From: Symbiodinium natans
Lineage: Eukaryota; Sar; Dinophyceae; Suessiales; Symbiodiniaceae
Direction of reading: 5' to 3'
Length of the DNA: 64,000 bases
Assembly: GCA_905221605.1 (NCBI GenBank)
Contig: CAJNDS010002344.1
Coordinates: 401,383-465,382, forward strand
Shown: one piece after another, positions 48,146 to 58,725 of the stretch
Layout of the letters: each line of letters opens with the position of its first letter
How positions within the stretch are numbered: the stretch's first letter is position 1
Notes under the pieces: generated by a model
The model's input: the letters and a program-made list of their open reading frames with translations, nothing else
The model's database searches: none
Told to the model about the DNA's origin: nothing
Made by a program: the position numbers and the translations under genes

Positions 48146-49862
48146 ATGTCAATCTCCGTTGACGTGCATCTCATCAGCGGGAAGTCTGTGACTGTGGAAC
48201 CTTCGTAGCTGAATCAGTACACTTTACTCTTGTGGGGAGACTAATCATCCCCTCTAGAACTGAAAGTGCACACTTTTTTGTGGGCTTCTATGAACTCAGC
48301 AACTCAGGAAATCGAAGCAGATGCTTCGGTCGATGAGCTGAATGTGCGTGCGCAGACGGCCTTGCGAGTTGGGAAAGGGAGGCTGCTGAACTCCTCCGGG
48401 GATGTCCTTGACGGAACAAGCTCGCTTACAGGAGCACCGGTTCAGGATGGCGACATACTGACTCTGCACATAGCGCCAACTCAAGTTGCAACCTCGAAGA
48501 GGTCGAGGGATCTGCTGAACGACTCGGCCTGCTTCGCTGCCATCTTGGGTGATGGATCAGCTACGTCCTGGGGTGCTTCCAATAATGCTGGCGGCGATTG
48601 CAGTTCGGCGCAAGATCGGCTGCAGAATGTACAGCGCATTCAAGCTTCTACAGAAGCATTTGCTGCAATTCTTGCTCATGGGTCCGTGGTCACATGGGGT
48701 CATGTCGCGCGTGGTGGCGACTGCAGCCACGTGCAGGACCGGCTCCGGAATGTGCAGCACATCCAAGCTGCCGAAGATGCTTTTGCTGCAATTCTTGCCG
48801 ATGGGTCCGTGGTGACCTGGGGCGATGCTGCGGAGGGTGGCGACAGCAGCTACGTGCAGGATCGCTTGCAAGACGTGCAACGTATCCAATCTTCTGGCAG
48901 AGCTTTCGCTGCAATTCGTGGCGATGGGTCTGTGGTGACTTGGGGCGATTCCGTGCGTGGTGGTGACTGCAGACATGTGCAGGATCGCCTACAGAGTGTG
49001 CAACACATCCAATCTTCCCGTGGAGCATTCGCTGCAATTCTTGCGGATGGGTGTGTGGTGTGCTGGGGTCATGCCGCGCATGGTGGCGACTGCAGCTCCG
49101 TGCAGGATCGCCTAAAGAATGTGCAGCACATTCAATCTTCTGACAGAGCTTTCGCAGCAATTCTTGCCGACGGGTCTGTGGTGACTTGGGGTGATGCCGC
49201 TCGTGGTGGTGACTGCAGCTCTGTGCAGGATCGCCTAAAGGATGTGCAACACATCCAGTCTGCGGAAGATGCTTTCGCTGCAATTCTTGCTGATGGGTCT
49301 GTGGTGTGCTGGGGCCATGCCGCGCATGGTGGCGACTGCAGCTACGTGCAGGATCGCCTAAAGCATGTGCAGCACATTCAATCTTCTGACAGAGCTTTCG
49401 CCGCAATTCTTGCCGATGGGTCTGTGGTGTGCTGGGGCGATGCCGCGCATGGTGGCGACTGCAGCTCTGTGCAGGATCACCTAAAGGATGTGCAACACAT
49501 CCAAGCTACTTACGGAGCCTTCTCTGCCATCCTTGGCAGTGGATGTGTGGTGACCTGGGGCGCGAACCCCAAGGATGATCTTAATGGTGGTGACAGCAGT
49601 GCTGTACAAGATCGTCTGAAGAACGTGCAGTACATCCAAGCTTCTGACTCTGCCTTTGCTGCAATCCTGGATGATGGATCCTTGGTAGCTGAATGAGTAC
49701 ATTTTACTCTCTTTTTTGGGATACTATACTCCGCTGTAGAACTGAAAGTGTACACTTTTTTAGGGTTTAGGGTTTAGGGTTTAGGGTTTAGGGCTCAGCA
49801 TTTGAGGATCCGTGGTGACCTGGGGCGATCCTCGCTTCGGCGGCGACGGCCCTGCCCGATAG
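48146..49862 (+). CDS. Ubl plus RCC1-like repeat protein, 3 exons
   Basis: Exons 48146-48196, 48308-49676 and 49807-49862 sum to 1476 nt: 491 aa plus TAG. Residues 1-75 form a ubiquitin-like start (MSISVDVHLISGKSVTVEIE, then VGKGRLLNSSGDVLDG). About ten repeats of roughly 40 residues follow, each with AFAAILADGSVVTWGDA, GGDC and VQDRL..VQ.IQ, resembling the RCC1/HERC2-type propeller proteins often predicted in dinoflagellates. Both introns are short GA-AG elements of the same family, one in the Ubl and one in the last repeat; the final exon restores VVTWGDPRFGGDG. The nearly intron-free repeat body suggests recent amplification or a retrocopy. A binding role is likely; partner unknown. Confidence 0.87.
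48197..48307 (+). mobile_element. IE-5 introner (GTACACTTT...AAAGTGCACAC), RCC1-like gene
   Basis: GAA at both flanks: donor GAACCTTCGTAGCTGAATCA, acceptor AACTCAG|GAA. Inner ends GTACACTTTACTC / GAACTGAAAGTGCACAC. Excision gives SVTV-EIEADAS, continuous Ubl. Confidence 0.88.
49677..49806 (+). mobile_element. Second IE-5 introner plus telomeric patch, RCC1-like gene
   Basis: GATCC at both flanks. It shares GGTAGCTGAAT.AGTACA and TAGAACTGAAAGTG.ACAC with 48197-48307, then a TTTAGGG patch (49761-49793) and acceptor CATTTGAG|GATCC. Unspliced, it gives a premature stop after SLVAE. Confidence 0.88.
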
Positions 49863-49893
49863 GATCGGCTCAGCGGAAGCAGAATGTCTAGGA

Positions 49894-50055
49894 TGCCCAG
49901 TAGTGCCCTTATTCCCTTTTTGGTAGGTTTATGTTCCCTAAACCCTAGACCCTAAACCCTAAACCCTAAACCCTAAACCCTAAACCCTAAACCCTAAACC
50001 CTAAACCCCTTTAAGCAAAATAAGGGCACCCTTTTCCATCCCAGGTTACTGGGCA
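49894..50055 (+). mobile_element. IE-2 element with telomeric patch, downstream of RCC1-like gene
   Basis: Ends GCCCAGTAGTGCCCTTATTCC / AAGGGCACCC...GGTTACTGGGC, with (CCCTAAA)n at 49935-50010. Its host sequence is not identified as coding; possibly 3' untranslated. Confidence 0.8.
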
Positions 50056-51277
50056 ACCTGAATGTGGGTTAGTTCTCGAAGTTAAGGTTCCCTCTTGGGG
50101 GTCCTTCTTTTTAAGGGTGCGGTTTAGGGTTTAGGGTTTAGGGTTTAGGGTTTAGGGTTTAGGGTTTAGGGTTTAGGGGTTAGGGGTTCGGGGTTCGGGG
50201 TTCGGGGTTTAGGGTTAAGGTTATATATATATATATAGGACACAAAAAGGATCCTAAGTCGCAGAGAGCGACCCACGTGCAGCAACGTGCAAGCTGGGAT
50301 TTGCTACCTAGCTTTGAGTCTTTAGACGCTTGGGGGTCTTTTCTCTGGCTTTCAGATTTGGGAACCCTTTAGGGTTTCGGGTTTAGGGTTGGGGAACCCC
50401 AAGCCCTAAACACTTTTACGGGTTACTACTATTTGCTTAAGCAACCCTCCCCAAAAGATAAATACATTCTTCCTTATAAGGGCAACATAGGGGGTGATTA
50501 TCTCTTTTGGGGGAAGGTTCTTGTGCAAATAGTAGGTTAGGGCCAAGAGGGTTTTGTGCCTGCTTGCATTCGGAACTGACTTTCCAGATCCCCAACCCTT
50601 AACCCACCCTAAACCCTTATACCCTAAAACCTCAAACCCTAAACCCTCAAGCCCTTAATCCCCTAAACCCTAAACCCTAAACCCCAAACCCAAACCTCCT
50701 GAGGCAACAACCTGGCTGAGGAGGTGAATGTCACCTCCAGTGCCTCGTACCATCCGGAGAGGGGGGGGGGGGGTGTGGGGTGCATTAAGGGCCTGTTTCG
50801 TGTATTTCATCAAAAGCGCTAAGTTCCAACCATCTCAAGTCAGCACCCTGACTCAGATACATCCTGAGGTGTCACAAACACGCAGAATGCCGGAGCGCAT
50901 TATTGTTTTCCTTTGCCTCACACCCGCCCTGTGGCTGGGCAAAAGCTCGTGTGGAAATGGATGGTTCACCTTCTAGGAGCGTTCTCGCACTTACTAGCTA
51001 GGGAGTAGATCGTGGCAGCTCAGCTGAACAATGAATGAAACGTCAAAAAAACAAACAAAGCACATCATGCCGCATGCCACGCTGCCTTGGGCAAGGGGCC
51101 GAAGATGGCAACCCCGAAAACTGCACAAGCCCTGTACACTGTACAAACTCAGGACTGAGCCACAAATGGTCAGCTCAATGATGGACCTCACGCAGGAAAG
51201 GCTATCAGTTGAGGACCTCCATGGAGAGTCGGAACTCGAGCATCAGGTCTTGCCCAAATGCACTCCACAGGCCAATT
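50056..51277. other. Transition from repeats to a repeat-poor island
   Basis: 50120-50222 is a TTTAGGG/TTCGGGG patch and 50225-50240 is (TA)n. 50705-50760 has an open frame (NNLAEEVNVTSSASYHPE) that may be an exon. From about 50775 to 51830 telomeric repeat is absent, unlike nearly every other kilobase. Minus-strand 51285-51180 continues the candidate membrane gene in another frame. Confidence 0.5.
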
Positions 51278-51538
51278 TCAAGTGAAACGGACACCACAAC
51301 GAGTCGCCAGGAAAGAAACATCAGAGCACTCCCAAAGATAATTCAGCGGCAGGTACACTGCGTATCGGGCCTCCACGTAGAGGTAGCCTAATGCACCCAC
51401 CAGAGAAGAACACAGCAGCAGAATCATGTAGAGCGATGCTTTTGGCTCAGCAGATGGTGGTCGAAGTCGCTTGAGGGCATTGCTGGACAAACCTCGAGGT
51501 AGACTAACTACTTCATCGCTCATAGTGGGCTTATTCAT
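51278..51538 (-). CDS. Predicted small membrane protein, minus strand
   Basis: An 86-aa ORF; the true start may be the internal MSDEVVSLPRGL. Residues about 36-55 form a hydrophobic helix (LYMILLLCSSLVGALGYLYV), preceded by a basic stretch (KRLRPPSAEPKAS), so one membrane span is likely. The last residues before the stop look non-conserved. An overlapping minus frame starting near the codons for ECSD continues with LVVVSVSLEIGLWSAF and ends LSMEVLN, so a frameshift or small intron may join them. This is the only minus-strand ORF in the window that does not look like a shadow or repeat artefact. No family recognised. Confidence 0.5.
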   Translation of the reverse strand: MNKPTMSDEVVSLPRGLSSNALKRLRPPSAEPKASLYMILLLCSSLVGALGYLYVEARYAVYLPLNYLWECSDVSFLATRCGVRFT

Positions 51539-53204
51539 TCATGTTGAGAGGGCTGATATCAAAGTTGTTGACGCAGCTTCAGGGCGGAAATTCGTGGTGG
51601 AGTCATCGCCGAACCTGTTGCTTGCCCAGCGGAGTGAGAAGGGTCGTGCTCGCAACCATAACAGCAGCAACGAATGACATCGAGCCTTAAACGACCTTCG
51701 GAGAAAACTCACAGAAATTCCACCGAAACCCGAAACCCTAAACCGTCCGCATCCATGCACTGTCGCAGCAAAAACTTCACTCGCTCAGTAGTCTCTGGAA
51801 CAGGCTGTCGCAGACAAGCCCTGGCGGTTTCGGGTTTAGGGTTTAGGATTTAGGGTCTAGGGTTTAGGGTTTCAGTTTGGACAAGGTGGGCTTTGCAGGC
51901 GAAACAGGTTGAAGCAGACAATTGCCCAGACTCCTGCGCACAGCCTTTGTTCAGCAATTAAACCTTTCACGCCACAGTGCCGGGGAGGCCTTGCCACAAC
52001 ATGCCACAGCTCTGTCCAAGAGAAGTGGCCCCTAAACCCCTCCAACCCTACACGGCTCTTAGTTTTTAGTGTCCTCCTCCTGCAGGGCGCACCTGAGGCG
52101 TCTCAAGGTTCAGGTGTTTTTTTCCACCACTGTCCGGATATCGGTCGGTTTTGGCAGAGAAATTGAAGCCATGTTCATGTATGGTTCTTTGACACTGTGC
52201 ATAAGGCAACGGTCGCAGTGTGTCTGGCCTACTACGCGGCTCAGTCACGTCGAGCCTTGATTGCACGCGGAATAGGTTAACGGCATTGGGTGACTTAAAG
52301 TTTCGGTTGTTTTTAGAAGATTATGGGTTTAGGGCGTACAGGGTTGCTTTCATAATTAAGGTCATATAAAAACTCCTAAACCCTAAACCCTTTATGAGGG
52401 TTTATACGAAGGTTGCGGAATCGATTCGCTGTAGTTGGGAGTTTGGATTTCAGGGTTGTGGTACCACCCTTCGGCTTCTGAAGGACAGCTGCTAGGGTGT
52501 TGTCTGACATGTAGGGTTTAGGGGTTTAGGGTTTACATAGGGTTTAGGGTTTAGGGTTTATAGGGTTTAGGGTTTAGGGTTTAGGGTACCGCGATCATTC
52601 AAAGCGAGGCAAGGCATATACCTTCCTCCGTATAAAGGGTAGGGGGGGGGGTATCTTTTACCAGAAGGCTCTCATGTAGTACCTTTTGAGGGGACCATGC
52701 TGTGCGGTGAATAGACAAAGCCCCAGAAGCAACTACATTCTATGCATGGTACCGATTCCTGAAACACATGTCTTTTGGGCCCTGAACCCTGAACCCTAAA
52801 CCATGTAAACCCCAAAACCTGGACCTAACCGTAAACCCTAAACTAGCATCCCATTCGCTAGCTCCCCCCCTCATTGTCTATATGCCCAGAAGGGTCATCT
52901 TTGCCTTAAGAACCCAACACCTTGTCTTTTCTAGGTTATGACTCGGGATGTTCCCCCGTATACTAACACTCCAATAAGGCGTATAGTCCCCCCGATTACA
53001 ATCCTGCTAAGGACTGTTAGTGTAAGGGGTAGCATCCCAAAGTCATGACAAGCCTAAACCCTAAACCCTAAACCCTAAACCCTAAACGGCCCCCTCATGG
53101 CATTCTCCGGCAGTAGGCATGACCTCGGGGCCCCCAAAGTTTGGAAGTACATGGACCCTCCCTAACCCCAAACCCTACACCTTAAACCCTAAACCCTAAA
53201 CCCG
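51539..53204. other. Mostly unassigned; one MITE and telomeric patches
   Basis: 51539-51760 has ORFs on both strands, neither convincing. 52080-52260 is unique sequence with short ORFs. 52943-53041 is a GGGATGTTCCCCC-type element whose inverted ends extend to TATGACT/AGTCATGA. Telomeric patches occur at 51836-51873, 52513-52585 and 53055-53085. Confidence 0.5.
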
Positions 53205-56200
53205 AATGCCAGGCTCTCTTTGGGGCGCAACCCCGCGGATCAGAACTGGGGGCAGCGACTCGGCCGCGAGGACTTATAACTGTTGGCAACGGCCTATGCC
53301 CTCAACCCTAAAAAGCGTGGAAGAACGGTGGACTAGGTCTAGGGCATATAGGGTTTAGGGTTAGGGTTTAGGATTTAGAGTTTTTAGGGTTTAGGGTTTA
53401 GGTGAAAAATGCGTGTAAGAACGGGGACAGCCTGGTGTGCATGAAAAGACCCACAAATGCTCCGTTAAAACAAGTTCGGAAAGGGGCGTTTATGATGCGG
53501 TGGTCTAGGTACACAAGGTTAAAGATCCCCCCCAAAAAAAAGTCCTAAAGACCGAAAGCCCAAACCCCTAGACCCTGCAAACTTTCCGAAGTGCTAAACC
53601 CCCCGAAGCCCCTTAAACATCCTCTAACCCCGCAACCCTACACCCTAAACCCCTCTCACCCACCCCCCCCCCCCCACCCTAAACCTCTTCCACCGTAAAC
53701 CCTAAGCCCCGAAACCCTAAACCCTACACCCCCTAAACCCTAACCCCCCTAAACCCCCTAAACCCCCCAAACCCCCCATACCCCCTAAACCCCCTAAACC
53801 CCCCAAACCCCTCAAACCCCCTAAACCCCCCAAACCCCCCAAACCCTACACCCTCCGCCCTACACCTACCCTCCGCCCTGCACCCTAAACTCGCTATGCC
53901 CCAAACCCCAAACCTCCTCACCCTAAACCCTAAACCCTAAACCCTAAACCCTAAACCCTAAACCCTAAACCCTAAACCCTAAACCCCCTAGAGACCCTCT
54001 CTGAGGTGGGCCTCCTTCTTCGTCACGAGCGGCCCTCCAGCGCTGGAGGGCCACCGGCTCGTGGCAGGCGCGGCCTTTTGCTTGAGGCAACGCGGGGGGT
54101 TTAGGGTTTAGGGTTTAGGGTTTAGGGTTTAGGGTTTAGGGTTTAGGGCAGAGAGATACAAGCACACAAAATTCGGTTATAAGGATCCTAACTTGGGTGA
54201 TAAGTCTTATCTGTAGTTAGAATAGCAAAGCGTGCTCCTCCTTGTAGGACGGGTTTAGGCAAATCAACAACAAATGTGCACGTACATGATTTTTTATATG
54301 GGAACGGCCCAAAACGCTAGACTTGTAACAGGCCCCCGAGCGCTCACGGCGCGACAAACCTTGCGCGACAAGGCTTGCGACAAGGGGCGGTTGCTAGAAT
54401 GCCACGCGACAAAGGTTTGAAACAAAGCTGGCGCGACAAGGGGCCTGCACAAAGGTTTGTAACAAGGTGGCGGGGGTCACAGGGAGTAGAGTAGTACAGG
54501 GTGTCTGAGGCCTAAACCCGATTCCCGAAACCCTATAAACCTTAAACCCCAAACCCTAAACCCTAAACCCTGTACCAAACCCAAACAAGGAAGTTTTATA
54601 TTGAAGGGTTGCTTGAAGGGCGCGACGTGACTTCAAATCCAAGCCAGGTTGCACAACGTGAGCTCAGGGTTTAGGGCTTGGGGTTTAGGGTTCAGGGTTC
54701 AGAGTTTAGGGTTTAGGATATAGGGTTTAGAGCTTAGGGTCCAGGGCTTCGGGTTTAGGCGATTGAGGGATCGAGTTCAGAATCCTACGAAACTTTTCAG
54801 TGATAGTCTACAGAAGAGTATTTTGATAGGGTGCAGGGCAAGCTTCAGCGGGCCCTTCAAAAGTGCATGCATCCAGGGTTTAGGGTTTCGGGTTTAGGGT
54901 TTAGGGTTAGGGTTCAGGGAATAGGGTTCAGGGTTGTTGTTCTTGGCTTGTTTTTTTGGGTGGAGCGAAAACCTTTTCCAGGGTCCCGTGTGCAGGGCTG
55001 TGGCAAGACTCGCGTGGCGTAATTTGAGGGTTGTGCTGATCGTGAGTGGGCAGTGCAGCCTAAACGTCCGCATGACCCATATCAATGACCTTTACACCCA
55101 TGCACTTTGGGGTTAACCCGAAACACCAAGCCCCAAACCTAAGCCATACCTAAACCCAGAACCCTTATTCTAGATACCTTTTGGGGGGGTTCGGGGGGGT
55201 TTTGAGGAGGTTTGGGGGGGTTTGGCGGGGTTTGCCGGGGTTTGGGGGGTTTGGGAGGTTCAGGGAGCCTTCCTGCGGCCCGAGGCAAGCGCGAATCCGG
55301 CGAGCCCCTGTTCGATCAGGCGACTGGATGCTCGGATGCACGGTTCCGTTTAGGGTTTAGGGTTTAGGGTTCAGGGTTCAGGGTTCAGGGTTCATATTTC
55401 GGTTTTCCGAAGTTAGGGGTACCTAGTACGAGGGATTCCTACTATTTGGGGGACCTTATGAGGGGTCCCTAATTTTCGTAGACCTATTTCTTATGGGACC
55501 CTCAAACCTACCCTATTTGTCCCATCTTCTTGTAAACAGCTCCCAGCTGGTGTGATCACATATTCGTCATGATATAGCCTCTAAGATGGATACACGCATC
55601 TGCGCATGTGTGCCTCCAATCAACTGCAAGATAAAAGAGTATAGACATACATCTGTATATGTGCACATATATGCATATGTATCTTGAGGGCATACATCAC
55701 CGGACATTCAGACGATCTTCCCTAAACCCTGAACCTAAAAACCCTAAACCCAACCCTAAACCCTACGCATCAAGAACAGCATCCGCAATTAGTCACAAGC
55801 CCCGCACCACTCGACAAAACCGAATCGTTTCAACCCTATACAAGCCCTAGGCATCCTACAGCCAGCAACATAGACATAAACCATCGTAAACTCCAACGAC
55901 AGCAAATCAAGTCCGAAATCAAATCCTTAACCCTGCACCCGTAGACCTAAGCCCCTATGAGCCCTACATCCCTGAACTTCTAAACCCTAAACCCCGAAAC
56001 TCCCAAACCCCGAAGCCCTGTAATCTCTAAACTCCTAAACCCCAAAACTCCCAGACCCCAAGCCTCTTTACTAAGCCGGGCTTATAATCTCTAAACTCCT
56101 AAACCCTTAAAAACCCTTTTTAAGCCCCAAAACCCGGAAAAAGTCCCTAAGCCCTGTAATCTCGAAACTCCTAAAGAAACCATAAATCCCTCTTGCTGAA

Positions 56201-58021
56201 GCCCCAAAACCCTAAACCCTAAACCCTAAACCCTAAACCCTAAACCCTAAACCCTAAACCCTAAACCCTAAACCCTAAACCCTAAACCCTAAACCCTAAA
56301 CCCTAAACCCTATCCCTAAACCCTAAACCCTAAACCCTAACCCTGAACCCTGAACCCTTAACCCTAGACCTCTCTTTCCCTAGACCTCTCTTTCATATGC
56401 AATTTAAATGTTAAGGAGTTACTGGGCAAGGTCGCCGTTTTACTGGGCAAGGTCGCCGTTTTACTGGGCAAGGTCGCCGTTTTACTGGGCAAGGTCAGTT
56501 GGGTCAAAAAAGTCGACCTTGCCCTGTAAAACGGCGACCTTGCCCAGTAAAATGGCGACCTTGCCCAGTAAAACGGCGACCTTGCCCCCCTGCCCAGTAA
56601 AAATGCGACCTTGGACCCCGAAGGTCGCCGTTTTACTGGGCAAGGTCGATTTTTTGACCAAAAACGACCTTGCCCAGTAAAACGGCGACCTTGCCCAGTA
56701 AATCGGCGACCTTCGGGGCCGAAGGTAGCATTTTTACTGGGCAGGGGGTGTGCCCGAAGGTCGCCGTTTTACTGGGCAAGGTCGCCGTTTTACTGGGCAA
56801 GGTCGCTGCTTTACTGGGCAAGGTCGCCGTTTTACTGGGCATGGGCAAGGTCGTTCTATAAGTAACATGTTTTCTTAATGTTGTGGGATTCTTTGGGCGG
56901 GTGGGTATTTTCCTGGAGTAAATGCTTGACTAGTGAATCCTTGGACTTGAGATGCTGAACCCTAAACCCTAAACCCTAAACCCTAAACCCTAAACCCTAA
57001 ACCCTAAACCCTAAACCCTAAACCCTAAACCCTAGCCCTAACCCCCGGCTTTCCCAGGAGAGCCAGCTTTACGGGCCGGCGACACGCTGCAACTCGGAGG
57101 TTTAACCCGGTAGGGTTTAGGGTTTAGGTTTAGGGTTTAGGGTTTAGGGTTTAGGGTTCAGGGTTCACGGTTCAGGGTTCAGGGTTCGGGGTTCAGGGTT
57201 CAGGGTTCAGGGTTCAGGGTTCAGGGTTCAGGGGCTTAGGGTTTAGGGGCTTAGGGGCTTGGGGGTTTAGGGGTTTAGGGGTTTAGGGGTTTAGGGGTTT
57301 AGGGGTTCAGGGGTTCAGGGGTTTAGGGGTTTAGGCGTTCAGGGGTTTAGGGTTCAGCGGGGTTGGGGGTTGGTAGGGTCTTGTTAGGGGTTTAGGGGTT
57401 TACACAGCATTTACTTGTTGACATTGGGGTTGCAGGGTGTTGGGTTAAGGGTTATTATGTCACCGGCTACACCCTAAACCCCAAACCCTAAACCCTAAAC
57501 CCCAAACCCTCAACCCTAAACCCTAAACGCGTAGGCTCGTAGGGTTTGTGGCTATAGAGGTGGCAGAGCTCCCTGGGCTTACTCTGGTCATGCGTCTCAG
57601 GGGCATACATACAGGATTAGGGTTTGGGGTTTAGGGTTTAGGGTTTAGGGTTCAGGGTTCAGGGTTTAGGGTTTTAGGCTTCAGGGTTGACAGGGGCCCG
57701 TATTTAGGGTTTTGGGTTTAGGGTAGCTACTGTTGCGCCGCATTCCTTCCCGAAGGATGCAAGCTGGACACACGAAGCTTTCGTGTGCGCACTGTGGGCT
57801 AATTAATTGGAGTCCCTACTGGACAACCCTAAACCTAAACCTAAACCCTAAACCCTAAACCCTAAACCCTAAACCCTAAACCCTAAACCCTAAACCCTAA
57901 ACCCTAAACCCCCCACAAGCCTTAAAACCTATCCGCTCCAAGGTACTTCGCCATGCCGGATCGCGCCGCGCTTCTGGAGACCTTGCGTCGTCTTCGGGGT
58001 GTACTGGAACGATTTGCCAGG
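53205..58021 (+). CDS. Unidentified gene or genes, scattered candidate exons
   Basis: Open, repeat-free islands on the + strand: 53205-53275, 53985-54090 (ETLSEVGLLLRHERPSS), 54826-54878 (GKLQRALQKCMHPG), 55262-55345 (GAFLRPEASANPASPC), 57052-57108 and 57943-58021 (YFAMPDRAALLETLRRLRG). Arg/Leu-rich helices predominate. Telomeric patches, the 9-mer array and the 21-bp satellite separate them. They may be one large gene upstream of gene C, but I could not join them. Confidence 0.35.
53735..53845 (-). repeat. 9-mer telomere-variant array (CCCCCTAAA)n
   Basis: About eleven units of CCCCCTAAA or CCCCCCAAA. It is the opposite orientation of the 32825-33050 array. Confidence 0.93.
54340..54480. 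repeat. GCGACAAGG-type short repeat cluster
   Basis: Irregular repeats of GCGCGACAA, ACAAGG and ACAAAGGTTTG-AACAA. No coding frame stands out. The origin is unclear. Confidence 0.7.
56207..56360 (-). repeat. Long interstitial telomeric patch (CCCTAAA)n
   Basis: About 150 nt of CCCTAAA on the + strand, so telomeric G-strand on the minus strand. It adjoins the 21-bp satellite at 56423. Confidence 0.95.
56423..56855. repeat. 21-bp satellite in alternating inverted blocks
   Basis: Unit ACTGGGCAAGGTCGCCGTTTT. Blocks alternate: + (56423-56500), reversed (56510-56612), + (56620-56650), reversed (56665-56712), + (56735-56850). Spacers include GGGTCAAAAAAGTCGACC and TTTTTTGACC. Both strands are open in two frames only because 21 is divisible by three. 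It is not built from telomeric units. Confidence 0.94.
57113..57345 (+). repeat. Composite telomere-variant array: TTTAGGG, TTCAGGG, then TTTAGGGG blocks
   Basis: Three successive blocks each dominated by one variant: TTTAGGG, then about ten TTCAGGG, then 8-mers TTTAGGGG with some TTCAGGGG. The block structure indicates local amplification of single variants rather than random decay. Confidence 0.93.
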
Positions 58022-58725
58022 GGGGGGGGATGTAGGGTTTAGGGATTAGGGTTTAGGGTTTAGGGTTTAGGGTTACTGGAAGGCTCTTATATCGACCCCT
58101 GTTTTGCAAGGGGTTCGTTTCATCCTAAAACCTAACCCGCAAGTCCATTCAGCGACAAGGGCCCTTGAGTCCCGCCGCCGAAATATGTGGGCTAGCTAGG
58201 ATTCTGCAAACTGACCTTGGGGCACCTCGGCCCCTGAGGGCTTGAGGGATGGGGCTCAGGGGTTAGGTTTTAGGTTTTAGGGTGTGGGGTTTGGGGTTTA
58301 GGGTTCAGGGTTTAGGGTTTCTAGGGGTTATGGTAGGGCCCGCCTTGGGGACCAATGAGCCCCCTGAACGGGTTTACGTTCTTAGGGCAGTCTCAAGTAG
58401 CCGTTAACATGCCCCCCCCCCCATGAAGGGCTCTTCTTAAGGGGTCTGAATTTCGATTCTGCCACCTTTCGTAAGCTCTCACATTTTTGGGGTTATAAGG
58501 TTCAGGGCTTAGGCGGGCGCAGGGATTCAGAGGGCTTGAAGCCCGAACTGTGCCTCACATATGGCTCAGAGCGCCCAGGAGTCCGAGGGTTTCATTTGTG
58601 AGACTCGTCAACCCCTGCGTCTGACCAGTAGGGTTTAGGGTGTCAGGTCATTGTTTAGGGTTTAGGGTTTAGGGTTTAGGGTTTAGGGTTTAGGGTTTAG
58701 GGTTTAGGGTTTAGGCTTTGTAGGG

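Noticed and set aside
48690-49406. 238-aa minus-strand ORF
   Set aside because: Antisense shadow of the RCC1-like coding repeats.
56408-56865. ORFs with YWARSPF and LPSKTAT repeats
   Set aside because: 21-bp satellite; open on both strands, as expected for a unit divisible by three.
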